Below are positions 48,471 through 59,691 of a stretch of 64,000 nucleotides of DNA, in pieces. Every line of letters starts with the position of its first letter. The stretch's first letter is position 1. Under the pieces are notes generated by a model. The model saw only the letters and a program-made list of their open reading frames with translations. It was not told where the DNA came from and made no database searches. Location: contig ML680086.1 of assembly GCA_007922225.1 (NCBI GenBank), positions 5,386,259 to 5,450,258 of the forward strand, written 5' to 3'. Made by a program: the position numbers and the translations under genes. The DNA comes from Emydura subglobosa. Taxonomy: Eukaryota > Chordata > Testudines > Chelidae.

Positions 48471-49650
48471 CACACCAGCATTGGTTCAGCATGCTGCTAG
48501 AACTGTCAGTCGCACCCCCCTCTGCAGTTGCCTCGGTGGCACGATCTCCTCTCCAAGGACCAAGGCCACTTGCTGCACTTGGATCTGGACTCCCTACATC
48601 TGTCAGTGTGGAGACTCCTTGGCTGAACCCAGATGAGCAGGCCTGTTCATCACAGGTTCAGAAAATTCTGCTGGGTAGCAGAAAGCCTTCCACTCGGGCC
48701 ACTTACTTGTCCAAGTGGAAGCAGTTCACTTACTGGGCAATGTCCCATGGAATTCCACCCGAGTTATTGATCCAGGCTATCCTGGAGTTCTTATTGCACC
48801 TCAAGCTGCAAGGCCAAGCTATGGCCTCGCTGAAGGTTCACCTGGCGGCTATCTCAGATTTTCACTTTCCATTGGATGGGAGATCATTTTTTTTCCCATC
48901 CCAGGACTGTTAGGTTCCTGAAAGGAACAGAGAGGCTCTACCCTCAGGCCTGTGACCCAGTGCCTTTTTAAGATTTAAACCTAGTTCTCTCATGGGTCCC
49001 CGCTTCAAGCCTTTGGCTACTTGTCCATTACTGTTGCTCTCTTGGAAGGTATCCTTCCTGGTAGCAATTACTCAGCGAGAAGGGTCTCTGAGATTAGGGC
49101 ATTTACCTCAGAGTCACCATATACAACCTTCTATAAGGACAAGGTCCAGCTGCAGCCTCATCCTGCTTTCCTGCCCAAGGTAGTGTCCCAGTTTCATTGT
49201 TGCCAAGATATTTTCTCCCAGTGTTTTTTCCCAAGCCGCATGGCTCAGAGGAAGAATGGAAGTGGCACACGCTGGATGTTAGGATTGTGTTTAGCGTTCT
49301 ACATTGAATGCACTAAGTCGTTCTAGAAGACTATGCAATTCTTTGTCACAGTGGCAGATAGGATGAAAGGCTTATCTGTTTCTGCCCAGTGCATTTCCTC
49401 TTGGAAAACTTCCTGCATCAAATTTTTGTTACAAGTAGGTGAGGGTGCCTCTGCCGGTTGTTGTTATACCCCACTCCACCAGAGTTCAGGCATCTCCGGC
49501 TGCCTTTCTGACACAGGTGCCGGTGCAGGACATCTGTAGAACTGCCACATAGTCATCGGTGCACACCTTCATGGCCCACTATGCCATTCTCCAGCAGGCA
49601 CGAGATAACACCGGCTTCAGCAGAGTGCTAATGTAGGCGGCTCATCTATA
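48440..49650 (+). pseudogene. DIRS copy B tyrosine recombinase (broken)
   Basis: The N-terminal part (SSQVQKILLGSRKPSTRATY, then FLLHLKLQGQAMASLKVHLA) is open to a stop at 48911. The rest is scattered over frames: YSARRVSEIRAFTSESPYTT near 49075, FYKDKVQLQPHPAFLPKVVS near 49129, an HSTR box near 49474 and AHYAI near 49576. The conserved Trp before the terminal Tyr is a stop (tag) here. The start overlaps the end of the preceding frame. Confidence 0.8.
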
Positions 49651-49730
49651 ACTCCAGGCCCACCTCCAAGGTATTGCTTGTGAGTCACCTAGAATGGAAT
49701 TGATATGAAGAAGAAAAGATGGTTTCTCAC

Positions 49731-49983
49731 CTTGTAACTGTTTTTCTGTGAGATTTGTTGCTCATGTCCATTCCATGACCTGCCTCCCCGTCCCCGCTGT
49801 CGGAGTTGACAGCAAGAAGGAACTGAAGGGAGGGAAGGGCTGGCGGGACTCCAGGAGGCGTTGGAGCCAGCCCTACAGGTACTGCTGAAGGGAAAAAGAT
49901 TCCGATAATCACGCACGAAGGCGTGTACACACCTAGAATGGAATGGACATGAGCAACACATCTTGAAAAACAACAGTTACAAG
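49731..49983. repeat. DIRS copy B fold-back terminus
   Basis: Arm 49731-49775 is the inverted complement of 49939-49983 (45 nt, 6 mismatches). It includes ttgttgctcatgtccattcc and its complement. The second arm also pairs with the element's left end at about 44530-44560. Confidence 0.8.
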
Positions 49984-49996
49984 GTAACCGACCTTT

Positions 49997-51228
49997 TCCA
50001 GATGACACAGATTTGGGTGGTATTGCTAATACAGAGAAAGACTGGGATATCATATAAGAAGATCTGGATGACCTTGTAAACTGGAGTAATAAAAATAGGA
50101 TGAAATTTAATAGCGGAAAGTGCAAGGTCATGCATTTAGGGACTAATAAGAATTTTTGCTATAAGCTGGCGACGCCTCTGTTGGAAGTGACAGAGAAGGA
50201 GAAGGACCTGGGCATATTGATTGATCACAGGATGTCTATGAGCCACCAGTGTGATGTGGCTGTGAAAAAAGCTAATGCTCCTAGGATGCATCAGATGAGG
50301 TATTTTCAGTAGAGATAGGGAGGTGTTAGTACTGTTATACAAGGCACTGGTGAGACCACATCTGGAATACTGTGTGCAGTTCTGGTCTCCCATGTTTAAG
50401 AAAAATTAATTCAAACTGGAACAGGTGCAGAGAATGGCTACTAGGGTGATCTGAGGAATGGAAAACATGTCTTATGAGAGGACACTCAAAGAGCTTGGCT
50501 TGTTTAGCCTAACCAAAAGAAGGCTGAGGGGAGCTATGATTGCTCTCTACACATATATCAGAGGAATAAATACCAGGGAGGGAGAGGAATTATTTAAGTT
50601 CAGCACCAATGTGGACACAAGAACTAATGGATATAAACTGGCCATCAAGAAGTTTAGACTTGAAATTAGATGAAGGTTTCTAACCATCAGAGAATGAAGT
50701 TCTGGAATAGCCTTCCAAGAGGTGCAGTGGGGGCAAAAAATCTAGCTGGCTTCAAAACAGAACTTGGTAAGTTTATGGAGGGGACGATATGATAGGACAG
50801 CCGAATTTGGCAATTGATCTTTGACTACTAGCGATAAACATGCCAAATGACCTGTGAAGGGATGTTAGATGGGGTGGGTTCTGGGTTACTACATAGAATT
50901 TTTTCCGGTTGTCTGGCTGGTGCATCTTTCCCACATGCTCAGGGTTTAGCTGATCACCATATTTGGGGTCAGGAAGGAATTTTCCCACAGGACAGATTGG
51001 CAGAGTCCCTGGGGGGTTTTTGCTTTCCTCTGCAGCGTGGGGCTTGGCTCACTTGCTGGTGGATTCTCTGTATCTTGATGTCTTTAAACCATTATTTGAG
51101 GACTTCAATAACTCAGTCATATGTTGGGGTCTATTAAAGAAATGGGTGGGTGAAGTGCTGTGGCCTGTGTTGTGCAGGAGGTCAGATGAGATGATCATAA
51201 TGGTCCCTTCTGACCTTAAAGTCTATGA
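49997..51228 (+). pseudogene. CR1 ORF2 C-terminal part and 3' UTR
   Basis: CR1 text resumes with cagatgacac (the Asp-Asp-Thr of the F/YADD motif). It continues MKFNSGKCKVMHLGTNKNF, then [14 protein letters not shown] and RLRGAMIALYTYIRGINTRE. The 3' UTR includes tttggggtcaggaaggaatt and ends at about 51228. Frames are broken. Confidence 0.85.
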
Positions 51229-51769
51229 ACCAAGACTGTAGTTTTGTTAAAAATCTTAGACTCTAGAAAGCATTTTTCACTTTTATTTGCTTGCAACTAT
51301 TTCTAACTCAAATCCTATCTCTTTTTGTTAATTACCTTGTTTTACCTTTAATCTAAATCAACCCAGTGCTGTGTTTGAATTAGTGACAGCTAACTCCAGT
51401 TAAGGTGATATGTTGTGCAGCTTGGCTCTTTAGAGCAAAAAACCTTATTATTCCTCTGAATGGTCCAGAAAAGGGCTGGACATTGCAGAGCACGTGGGTT
51501 GGGGACGATTCAGGACTGGGTGGTACTGAAGTCATTTTGCCTGGTGTAACCATGGCTGGTGGAGGTGAGAGTGTGGCTGTCGTGTAACAAGCAGGCTGCT
51601 GGTCAGTGGCTGCATATCACACAGAAACTCAGTGCATGTTTGTATGCTGGCCGGGAATGTTCACACAGGGGAGCTACAGCATCAGAACATTTTAAGGCAC
51701 TCAGGGTTACAGGGCAGGAGATGATGATACAACCTCTCCTTGGTCTGTATTGCACCCCACAATGTGACA
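51229..51769. other. Intergenic, unassigned
   Basis: About 540 nt with no recognised gene or repeat family. Confidence 0.5.
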
Positions 51770-52137
51770 GTGATAGATTCAAGGAGTTCAGTATTTAGCT
51801 TAACAAAGAGAAGAAGGTTAAGGGGATGACTTGATTATAGTATACAAGTACCCTTATGGGCAACAAATATTTAATGACAGGCAGAGAAAGATAACATAAT
51901 CCAATAGCTAGAAGTTGAAGCTAGACAAATTCAGACTGGAAATAAGGCATAATTTTTTAAAAGTTGAGAGTAATTAACCATTGGACCAATGTACCAAGGG
52001 TCATAGTAGATTCACCATCACAGACAATTTTTAAATTAAGATGTGAAGGTTTTTTTTCTGAAATATCTGCTTTAGGAATGATGTTGGGGAAGGTCTATGG
52101 CCTGTGCCATACTGGAGCCTTAGAATCTATGAATCTC
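51770..52137 (+). mobile_element. CR1 LINE 3' fragment (old)
   Basis: The text tttagcttaacaaagagaag, gaagctagacaaattcagac and the terminal ggagccttagaatctatgaa align with the old CR1 fragment at 26640-27015, so both are the same old CR1 subfamily. Confidence 0.75.
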
Positions 52138-54054
52138 TCTTTGGGATTCACAGTCATGGATACTCCCCTGGAATTAGGTGCCTAAACCAAATCAGCTCTT
52201 TCACTCTCTCTCACACACACACAAGCAGAGATAACCAACACCTCCTACCGCATTCTAGCCAATAGCCCAGCAGTTCAGGGGCTTGTGTGGGATGTAGGAG
52301 ACCTGTTTTCAAATCCTTCTCTGATACAGAACAGAGACATGAACTTGGGTTTTTCATATCTAGAATCCCATTTTTATATATTTTTGTTTTATTGGAAATA
52401 TAGTTTTATTTCATTTTATCCCACCAGAGGGTGGTGGGGTTGGAGAGAGAGCCCACTCCAGCTCAGTGAGGAGAGGCAGCCCCAGGGGTAACTGGAGAGT
52501 GATCTTGCCCTGTAGACATCCCAGGCAGCGGCAGCTCCTGTGTCTCACAGTGCTGGGCCAAAGGGTGAAGAGCGAGCCCGTCCCACATTTACTCCAGTGA
52601 GGGCAGTGGTGACTCCTGTGTCCCATAGTGCTAGACCCTGCTACTTAATCCATGTATTGTAACCTGGTGCTCGCGGTCACAGCACTGCTCAGATGTGACC
52701 CAGCTTCTCCATCATAACAGTGGAGGGGAGGCTGGGGCCAAATTTGAGTGAGAGGTGCTGCGATCCTGTGTGCTATGTTGCAATGCCACTGATTCAAATT
52801 TGGCCGTCACTCCTCCATCATCATGACAGAAAGGCAGCCACGCCAAACCTCATTGGTGCTGTGACCCTGTGCAACAGATTTTTTAAATTTTATGTGTTTT
52901 TGTTATTTTTAATTTTATTTCATGTTATTTCACATTTGTAAAAAACACAGGTGAGCACTCTAACCACTGGACTAAGGCTTATTCTGCAATGGTCTTGGTC
53001 ACTCTCTCCTGTTGAAGCTATTCCACTTTGTATAAATATCCATCAGAGCATGGACTTGAACCTGAGTCTTTCACATTCCATTCAGCATGCTCTGAGAACG
53101 CCTACAAGATTGGGCCTCACAGGCAAGACAGGTGGGGGAACGCCTAGTTTGAGAATCCTGCTAAGGTTTAAGCAGTTTCAGGAGTTAGATGGCTTTGCGC
53201 ATGCCCGCTGACAGAAATTTAGCTGCCTAGGGAATTTAGGTGCCCACAGCGCTAGGTGGCACCTGAGCAGGGGCTTTGAGGATCTCAATGGGGCCAAAAG
53301 GTTGGGACGTAGGTGCCTAAAGTGGCAGTTAGGCTACAAAATCCATATGGACCTAGTCCTCGGTCATTTGCCCAAGGTCACATAGCAAATCATTGGAACA
53401 CAGTGGAATTATAATCCATGAACCCCAACTCACAGTCTCCTGCTCTAATCATTTGACTTCATGGTGGAAGAAACCGTCAACTATACATGAAGAATCTTGA
53501 AATCCTATCAATATATTTCCAGCTTTTAGTGCTATTTTAATACTAACAGACTCTGACTAATTAAGTCAAATTGGCAATTTTGTAGTGTGTTTGAATTTCC
53601 ACATTCCATTAAATTAAAGTGGATTTTACTTGTGATGGAAATTTGATTAGTCTCCAACATCTAAATTTAGTATGCACATACACCCTAGGCTAGCAAAGCA
53701 CTTATGTGCATGCTTAACCTTTAAGCAGGTGAAGAATCCCTTTGAAATCAAGGAGACTATTCAAATGCTTGAAATGAAGCACATGCTTTGCTGGGCCTAG
53801 AAACAGAATAGGTAACTGTGAACTTTATTGCAAATTAAAGAGTGATGAATTAGATGTTGTGCACACAGCTGCCCAATTTACACCCTTTAATAATGCCTAC
53901 ACTAAAGAGCTCTTTGGTGTTAGTTATTATTCAGAACAGGCGTACTTCATACTTGTGAAATCTACTGAATTTGATATTGCAGTAGAAATATTTGTACACA
54001 ATGTCAAAGTTTATAACTAGTGGGTAGAAAATACTGCTTTAAAATCATCTCTGA
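52138..54054. other. Intergenic mix of unclassified and SINE-like repeats
   Basis: A (CA)n run lies at 52208-52224. A tRNA-like stretch (agcactctaaccactggact, 52956-52975) and acttgaacctgagtctttca (53053) look like pieces of a reptile repeat. 53215-53340 shares text with 39340-39620. 53365-53460 is MIR-like in minus orientation (tttgcccaaggtcacatagc). No gene is seen. Confidence 0.4.
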
Positions 54055-54395
54055 TCTTCTTTTGTCTCAACCATTGCAATCTTCTACATGTTCTCACTGC
54101 CTCTTCCTTTGCCCCCAAATGGCCATACAAAATGCAATTGCAAAAATCCTACCTTACTCACTATTCTGATCACAGCCAGCCTCTCTCTTATTCTCTTCGT
54201 GGTTCAACTCACCTACTGCATAAAAGCAATAGCTACCTACCAGTTAAACTCACTATAGGGAAGCTTTGCACTGGCACATCTTCCCCAAACTTTCCTAATA
54301 TAAATGAGGATTTGACTTATCTGGCTTCGTATGAGTGCCAAGTATCAATCCTCCTTTCTCAGTCAACCAGCCACAAGGCTAATGGTTGGAAAAAT
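54055..54395 (+). mobile_element. L2-like LINE relic (RT C-terminus)
   Basis: Allowing one frameshift, the + strand reads LNHCNLLHVLTASSFAPKWP and then IQNAIAKILPYS. This fits the L2-family RT C-terminal motif order (LDYCNSLL..., then LQ.VQNAAARLL). It is heavily decayed. Confidence 0.45.
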
Positions 54396-55090
54396 ATATG
54401 AACTTCTACAGTGTGTTTTAGAACTGTTAGGTTTTGCTTCTTTCTCTGAAAGTTAACTTGATGCTTAACCTTATGCACTGGGATTATCATTTTAATCAAT
54501 GGTATTACTCCTATGTATAAAGTTAAGTTTGCAGGATCAGAGTCTTAAATTTTATTTTGTTGTCTAAGCAAATGTTGAATATCGCCATGTCATTTTTATC
54601 TGCATTCTTGGATGGTGTCTTCAACAAGTTGGATACAATATTCTGCAGTTTCCTTTTTGAACAAAGGATCATTAGTAACAAATAGAGAAAAATTTGTCAC
54701 TGTATGGATGCCTGTAGCAACTATCCACTAATTTCAGATGTTCAGTCACCAATCTTGCAGTGATACACACTATTATTTCTTTTAATTTTCTCTCTATTTC
54801 TTCATTTGCAGTACTTGCAAGTTTAAATTTATGTGGAAAGGTATGTCCAAGGATAAAGTACTTTAACCCTCTTTAAATTGCCCTTTTGGTGCTACATAGC
54901 ATAAAAAAAGTTTGCAGTTTTCTTATCAAGTTCAAGTATTTGCATTTCTTGTTTTTTAATGGCATTTTTCTAATGACCAATGGATCTCTGCAGTTTTTTG
55001 GACGTTGTTGCACAGAAGCCTGTACCCTAAATTATCCAAGGTGATAGAAGACTGGCTCAGATTTTTACATAAAATTGTTTAGAAAAAGAT
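54396..55090. other. Intergenic, AT-rich, unassigned
   Basis: No feature is recognised. Confidence 0.5.
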
Positions 55091-56162
55091 ATATAAGGAG
55101 ACAGAGACTGTATTAGTCCAAACAAAAAGATCTATACTGATACCACCTGTGGCCCGTCCCGTGCTCAGGGTAGTCAACTGATAATGCCAAGGTCAGGGCA
55201 GGCTGCAAACGGAGAGCAGATTCTCCAAGCACTGGTGGGTGGCACTGAAGCCAGACTTCCCAACCAGCCACAAATTGCACTTCTGAATCCCCACAGAAGC
55301 CAGTATACAAATGCACACAGCCTCCTTTACTGCATTTCAGCCTCTGGCTCCCAGTCAGCCCCCTGGTCCAGTAAAGAGACCAGTTATTTAAACTATATGC
55401 TCTTTACTAAAAAGATTCCCTCTGACCCCAAAGCCACAGTACCAGATCAATATAAGTTTGGATCTTACCTAAAATACCATGCTGCCAGCCAATCCTTTAG
55501 TAACTAAAACTAAAGGTTTATTGTAAAAAGAAAGAAACAAACCATAAGAGAAATGTTAAAGAATTAGAGCAATCAGATACATACAAATGATTGAAAGTCC
55601 ATATACATCAAGTGTCTCGAAGAATTGTGGAGTTGCAGGCTTGTATAGTTCCTGTGCTGTGCACCCAATCTCTGGGTGAGTCTCAGTCCTTTGTTTCACA
55701 GCTTCAGTTCAGTTGTAGATGAGCTGATCCAGAGGTAAGCTGGTACCTGAAGCTGAGTCCTGGTTGTAGACTAGTGACTGAAGACAAAATGGATTCCCAA
55801 GGCCTCTGCCTTAAATACCCTCTGGCCCTGGCCATGTGGTTTGTAGGGTTTTACAGGAACTAAAGTGAAGTCCAGAGCCACATGGGCCAGTCCTGGTGCC
55901 TCATCAGGCATGCTGCTTGTGGAATTTTACAGGAACCAAAATGGAGTTCAGGGTCACATGGGCAAGTCCTGGTGCCTCATCAGGTGTATCTCCAGCTTCT
56001 CCCTCTGTGCCCCTTGCACCTTGGAATGTCTTAATGGGCCATTAAACAGGCTATTGTTCGGCAGCCATCCTGTCTGAGTCGTTACTCAGACAGCACCATT
56101 TGAAATACAGATATATCAAATATATCTGTAACTTCCATTTCACATATCACACATGAACATAA
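55091..56162. repeat. Unclassified interspersed repeat with a 76-bp tandem duplication
   Basis: About 1 kb of moderately complex sequence, possibly LTR-related, that I cannot classify. Inside it, 55833-55908 is followed directly by a similar 76-nt copy, 55909-55984 (shared ttttacaggaac and agtcctggtgcctcatcagg). Confidence 0.4.
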
Positions 56163-56164
56163 GT

Positions 56165-59100
56165 ATTATAGAATAATCAGAGTTGGAAAGGACCTCAGGA
56201 GGTCATCTAGTCCAACCCCCTGCTCAAAGCAGGACCAACCTCAGTTAAATAATCCCAGCGAGGGTTTTGTCAAGCCGCAGCTTAAAAACCTCTAAAGATG
56301 GAGATTCCACCACCTCCCTAGGTAACCCATTCCAGTGCTTCACCACCCTCCTAGTGAAGAACTTTTACCTAATGTCCAACCTAGATCTCCCCCCCGCAAC
56401 TTGAGACGATTGCTCCTTGTTTTGTCGTCTGCCACCACTGAGAACAGCCTAGCTCCATCCTCCCTGGAAGCCCCTTTCAAGTAGTTAAAGGCTGCTATCA
56501 AATCCCCCCTCATTCTTCTCTTCTGCAGGCTAAACAAGCCTAGTTCCCTTAGCCTCTCCTCATAAGTCTTGTGCTCCAGCCCCCTAATCATTTTTGTTGT
56601 CCTCCGCTGGACTCTCTCCAACTTCTTCACATCCTTTTTGTAGTGGGGGGTCCAAAACTGCACACAATACTCCAAATGCGGCCTCACCAATGCCAAATAG
56701 AGGGGAATAATCACTTCCCGCAATCTGCTGGCAATGCTCCTACTAATGCAGCCCAATATGCTATTAGCCTTCTTGGCAACCAGGGCACACTGCTGTCTCA
56801 TATCCAGCTTTTTATCCACTGTTACCCCCAGGTCCTTTTCTGCAGAACTGCTGCCTAGCTCGTCGGTCCCCAGTCTATAGCTGTGCATGGGATTCTTCCT
56901 TCCTAAGTGGAGGACTCTGCACTTGTCCTTGTTGAACCTCATCAGATTTCTTTTGGCCCAATCCTCCAGTTTATTTAGGTCCTTCTGTATCCTATCCCTA
57001 CCTTCCAGGATATCTACCACTCCCCCTGGTTTAGTGTCATCTGCAAACTTGCTGAGAGTGCAATCTACCCCATCCTCCAGATCATTAATGAAGATGTTGA
57101 ACAAAACCGGCCCCAGGACCGACCCCTGTCGCACTCCGCTTGTGACCGGCTGCCAGCTAGACAGAGCCATTGATCACTACTCGTTGAGCCCTATGCTCTA
57201 GCCAGTTCTCGATCATTTTATTGTCCAGTCATCCAACCCATACTTTAACTTGCTGATAAAAATACTGAGAGAGACCGTATCACGTCCACCGCTTTCCCCA
57301 CATCCACAGAGCCAGTCACCTCTTCATAGAAAGCAATTAGGTTGGTCAGGCATGACTTTCCCTTGGTGAATCCATGTTGACTGTTCCTGATCACTTTCCT
57401 CTCTTCCAAGTGCCTTAAAATGGATTTCTTGAGGACCTGCTCCATGATTTTTCCAGGGATTGAGGTAAGGCTGACCAGTCTGTAGTTCCCCGGCTCCTCT
57501 TTCTTCCCTTTCTTAAATATGGGCACTATATGTGCTTTTTTTCCAGTCATGAGGGACCTCCCCCAATTACCACAAGCTTTCAAAGATAATAGCCAATGAC
57601 TCTGAAATCACATCAGCCAACTCCTTCAGCACCCTTGGGTGAATTGCATCCGGCCCCATGGACTTGTATATGTCCAATCTTTCTAAATAGTCTTGGACCT
57701 GTTCCTTCAGCACTAAGGGATGTTCACCTCCTTCCCATACTGTGCTGCCCAGTGCAGCAGTCTGGGAGCTGATCTTGTCTGTGAAGACAGAGGCAAAAAA
57801 GGCATTGAGTACCTCAGCTTTCTCCACATCCTCTGTCACTAGGTTGCCTCCCGCATTCTGTAAGGGGCCCACACTTTCCCTAATCTTCCTCTTGTTGGTA
57901 ACATACCTGTAGAAACCATTCTTGTTCCCCTTCCTGTCCCTTGCTAGCTGCAACTCTAATTGTGCTTTGGCCTTCCTGATTTCATTCCTGCATGTTCGAG
58001 CAGCATTTTTATACTCCTCCCTAGTCATCTGATCAAGCTTCCACTTCTTGTAAGCTTCTTTTTTGTGTTGATGTTCACTAAAGTCTTCTTTGTTAAGCCA
58101 AGCTGGGCGCCTACCATATTTGCTATTCTTTCTGCACATCGGGATGGTTTGTTCCTGTACCCTCAATAAGGTTTCTTTAAAATACAGCCAGTTCTCTTAG
58201 ATTCCTTTCCCCCTCATATTAGCCTCCCAGGGGATCCTGCCCATCAGTTCCCTGAGGGAGTCAAAGTCAGCTTTTCTGAAGTCCATGGTCCGTATCCTGC
58301 TGTTCTCCTTTCTTCCTTTTGTCAGGATCCTGAACTCGACCATCTCATGGTCACTGCTGCCTAGGTTGCCACCCACTTCTATTTCCCCTACCAAATCTTC
58401 TCTATTTGTGAGCAGCAGGTCAAGAGAAGCATGGCCCCTAGTTGGTTGCTCCAGCACTTACACCAGGAAGTTGTCCGCAACACTCTCCAAAAACTTCCTG
58501 GATTGTTTGTGCTCTGCAGTATTGCTCTTCCAGCAGATGTCCAGGTGACTGAAGTCTCCCATGAGAACTAGGTCCTGTGAACTGGAAACTTTCCCTAGTT
58601 GACCGAAGAAAACCTCATCTACCTCGTGCTCCTGGTCTGGTGATCTATAACAGACACCCACCACGACATCACCCTTATTGTTCTTGCTTCTAAGCTTAAC
58701 CCAGAGACTCTCAACTGGCTTATTTCCAGTTTCATACTGGAGCTCAGAGCAATCATAATGCTCTCTTACATACAGTGCGACTCCTCCTCCCTTTCGCCCC
58801 TGCCTGTCCTTCCTAAACAGTTTATACCCATCCATGACAGTGCTCCAGTCGTGTGAGTTACTCCACCAAGTCTCAGTTATTCCGATCATGTCATAGTTTT
58901 TTGACTGTGCCAGGACTTCCAATTCCTCCTGCTTTTTTCCCAGGCTTCTTGCATTTGTGTATAGGCACCTGAGATAACCAACTGATTGCCCTACTTTCTC
59001 AGTATGGATCAGGAGGCCTCCCCTGTTGCACCCTCCTCCTTCTGCTTCCTTGTGGTGTCCCACTTCCCCACTTACCTTTGGGCTTAGGTCTCCATCCCCC

Positions 59101-59212
59101 ATCAAACCTAGTTTAAAGCCCTCCTCACTAGGTTAGCCAGCCTGTCTGCGAAGATACTCTTCCCTCTCTTCGTTAGGTGAATCCCGTTTCTTCTCAGTAA
59201 TCCTTCGATCAT
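56165..59212 (-). mobile_element. CR1 LINE, minus strand, about 3 kb, ORF2 nearly complete
   Basis: The 3' end is at the left (revcomp of ggtcatctagtccaaccccc at 56200, then tattatagaat at about 56165). The element runs rightwards to about 59212, where it meets a DIRS element. Conserved CR1 3' UTR, RT and endonuclease appear in order on the minus strand. It is better preserved than the + strand CR1 at 40-51 kb, hence younger. Confidence 0.9.
56340..59105 (-). pseudogene. CR1 ORF2: APE endonuclease plus reverse transcriptase (few breaks)
   Basis: The endonuclease (59105-58197) shows [49 protein letters not shown] and SSDHEMVEF. The metal-binding GDFN block reads [10 protein letters not shown], with Asn changed to Ser. 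The RT (58166-56388) has [53 protein letters not shown] and the active site KFADDT. There are breaks at about 58457, 58180, 57575 and 57200. Near 57285 the FSKAFD motif A block is mostly deleted, leaving the RT without its first catalytic Asp. Confidence 0.88.
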
Positions 59213-59215
59213 GGG

Positions 59216-59576
59216 ATGTTGTTCCAGGATCAGGCCGCGGACTTCACCACTGTGTCACAGGAAGGCATAGCGGTTGCAAAGGCAGCACTTCAATTGGCCA
59301 GTGACGCAGCGGATACTGCCAGCAGGGCGATCACTTTGGCCATTGTCATGCGCCGCTGCTCCTGGCTCCAAGCTTCAGGCTCGTCCCAGGAGGTCCAGCA
59401 GACAATTCAGGACCTCCCATTTGATTACACTGGCCTCTTCTCTGAGAGGACGGATGGAAAAACTCCACGCCCTAAAGGACTCATGAGCCACCCTGAGATC
59501 CCTAGGACTCTACACCCCACAGGCCTCGAGGCGCCAGACCCGCCCTCAGACCCAGAGGAAACCGCAGCGTCCACCT
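59216..59576 (+). pseudogene. DIRS copy C gag C-terminal part
   Basis: FQDQAADFTTVSQEGIAVAK, AALQLASDAADTASRAITLA and VQQTIQDLPFDYTGLFSE align with the gag end of copy B (QKQALDFATILEEGSMVARV; VQQSIQDLPFDRSALFSD). It is open over 120 codons but lacks the N-terminal three quarters. Confidence 0.75.
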
Positions 59577-59691
59577 AGGCTGCCCCCCAGACCTGCTCAA
59601 CCCAGGAGGGGTCGGGATCGGTACCGGGTGCCCAGCCACCGCAACCAACCAGGGTCCTCTGTGGGGTCCCGGCAAGGCCCAAACAAGGGCA

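Larger units (their letters stand above)
44524..49996 (+). mobile_element. DIRS retroelement, complete but degenerate (copy B)
   Basis: A 5.5-kb element inserted in CR1. The left inverted terminal repeat (about 44521-44565, cttcaagtgcttgttcatgt...) is complementary to the right end near 49931-49972. In order, it holds a gag-like region, RT-RNase H with a methyltransferase-like tail, and a tyrosine recombinase. The right end carries a further complementary arm (49731-49775 with 49939-49983). There are no LTRs and no clear target duplication, as expected for recombinase-mediated insertion. All genes are broken. Confidence 0.85.
40200..51228 (+). mobile_element. CR1 LINE (+), near full length, decayed, with two nested insertions
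   Basis: Order along the + strand: ORF1 relic about 40330-41550, ORF2 endonuclease about 41690-42500, RT from about 42500, and a 3' UTR ending in gtcccttctgaccttaaagt / ctatga at about 51228. The RT part is interrupted by a solo LTR (42970-43812) and a whole DIRS element (about 44524-49996). CR1 text resumes on the far side of each in the correct place. Many stops and frameshifts show it is dead. It is the oldest layer in this stack. Confidence 0.88.

Noticed and set aside
52956..52975. tRNA gene (ctctaaccactggact-type text)
   Set aside because: Only a short tRNA-like stretch with no full cloverleaf; it fits a tRNA-derived repeat.
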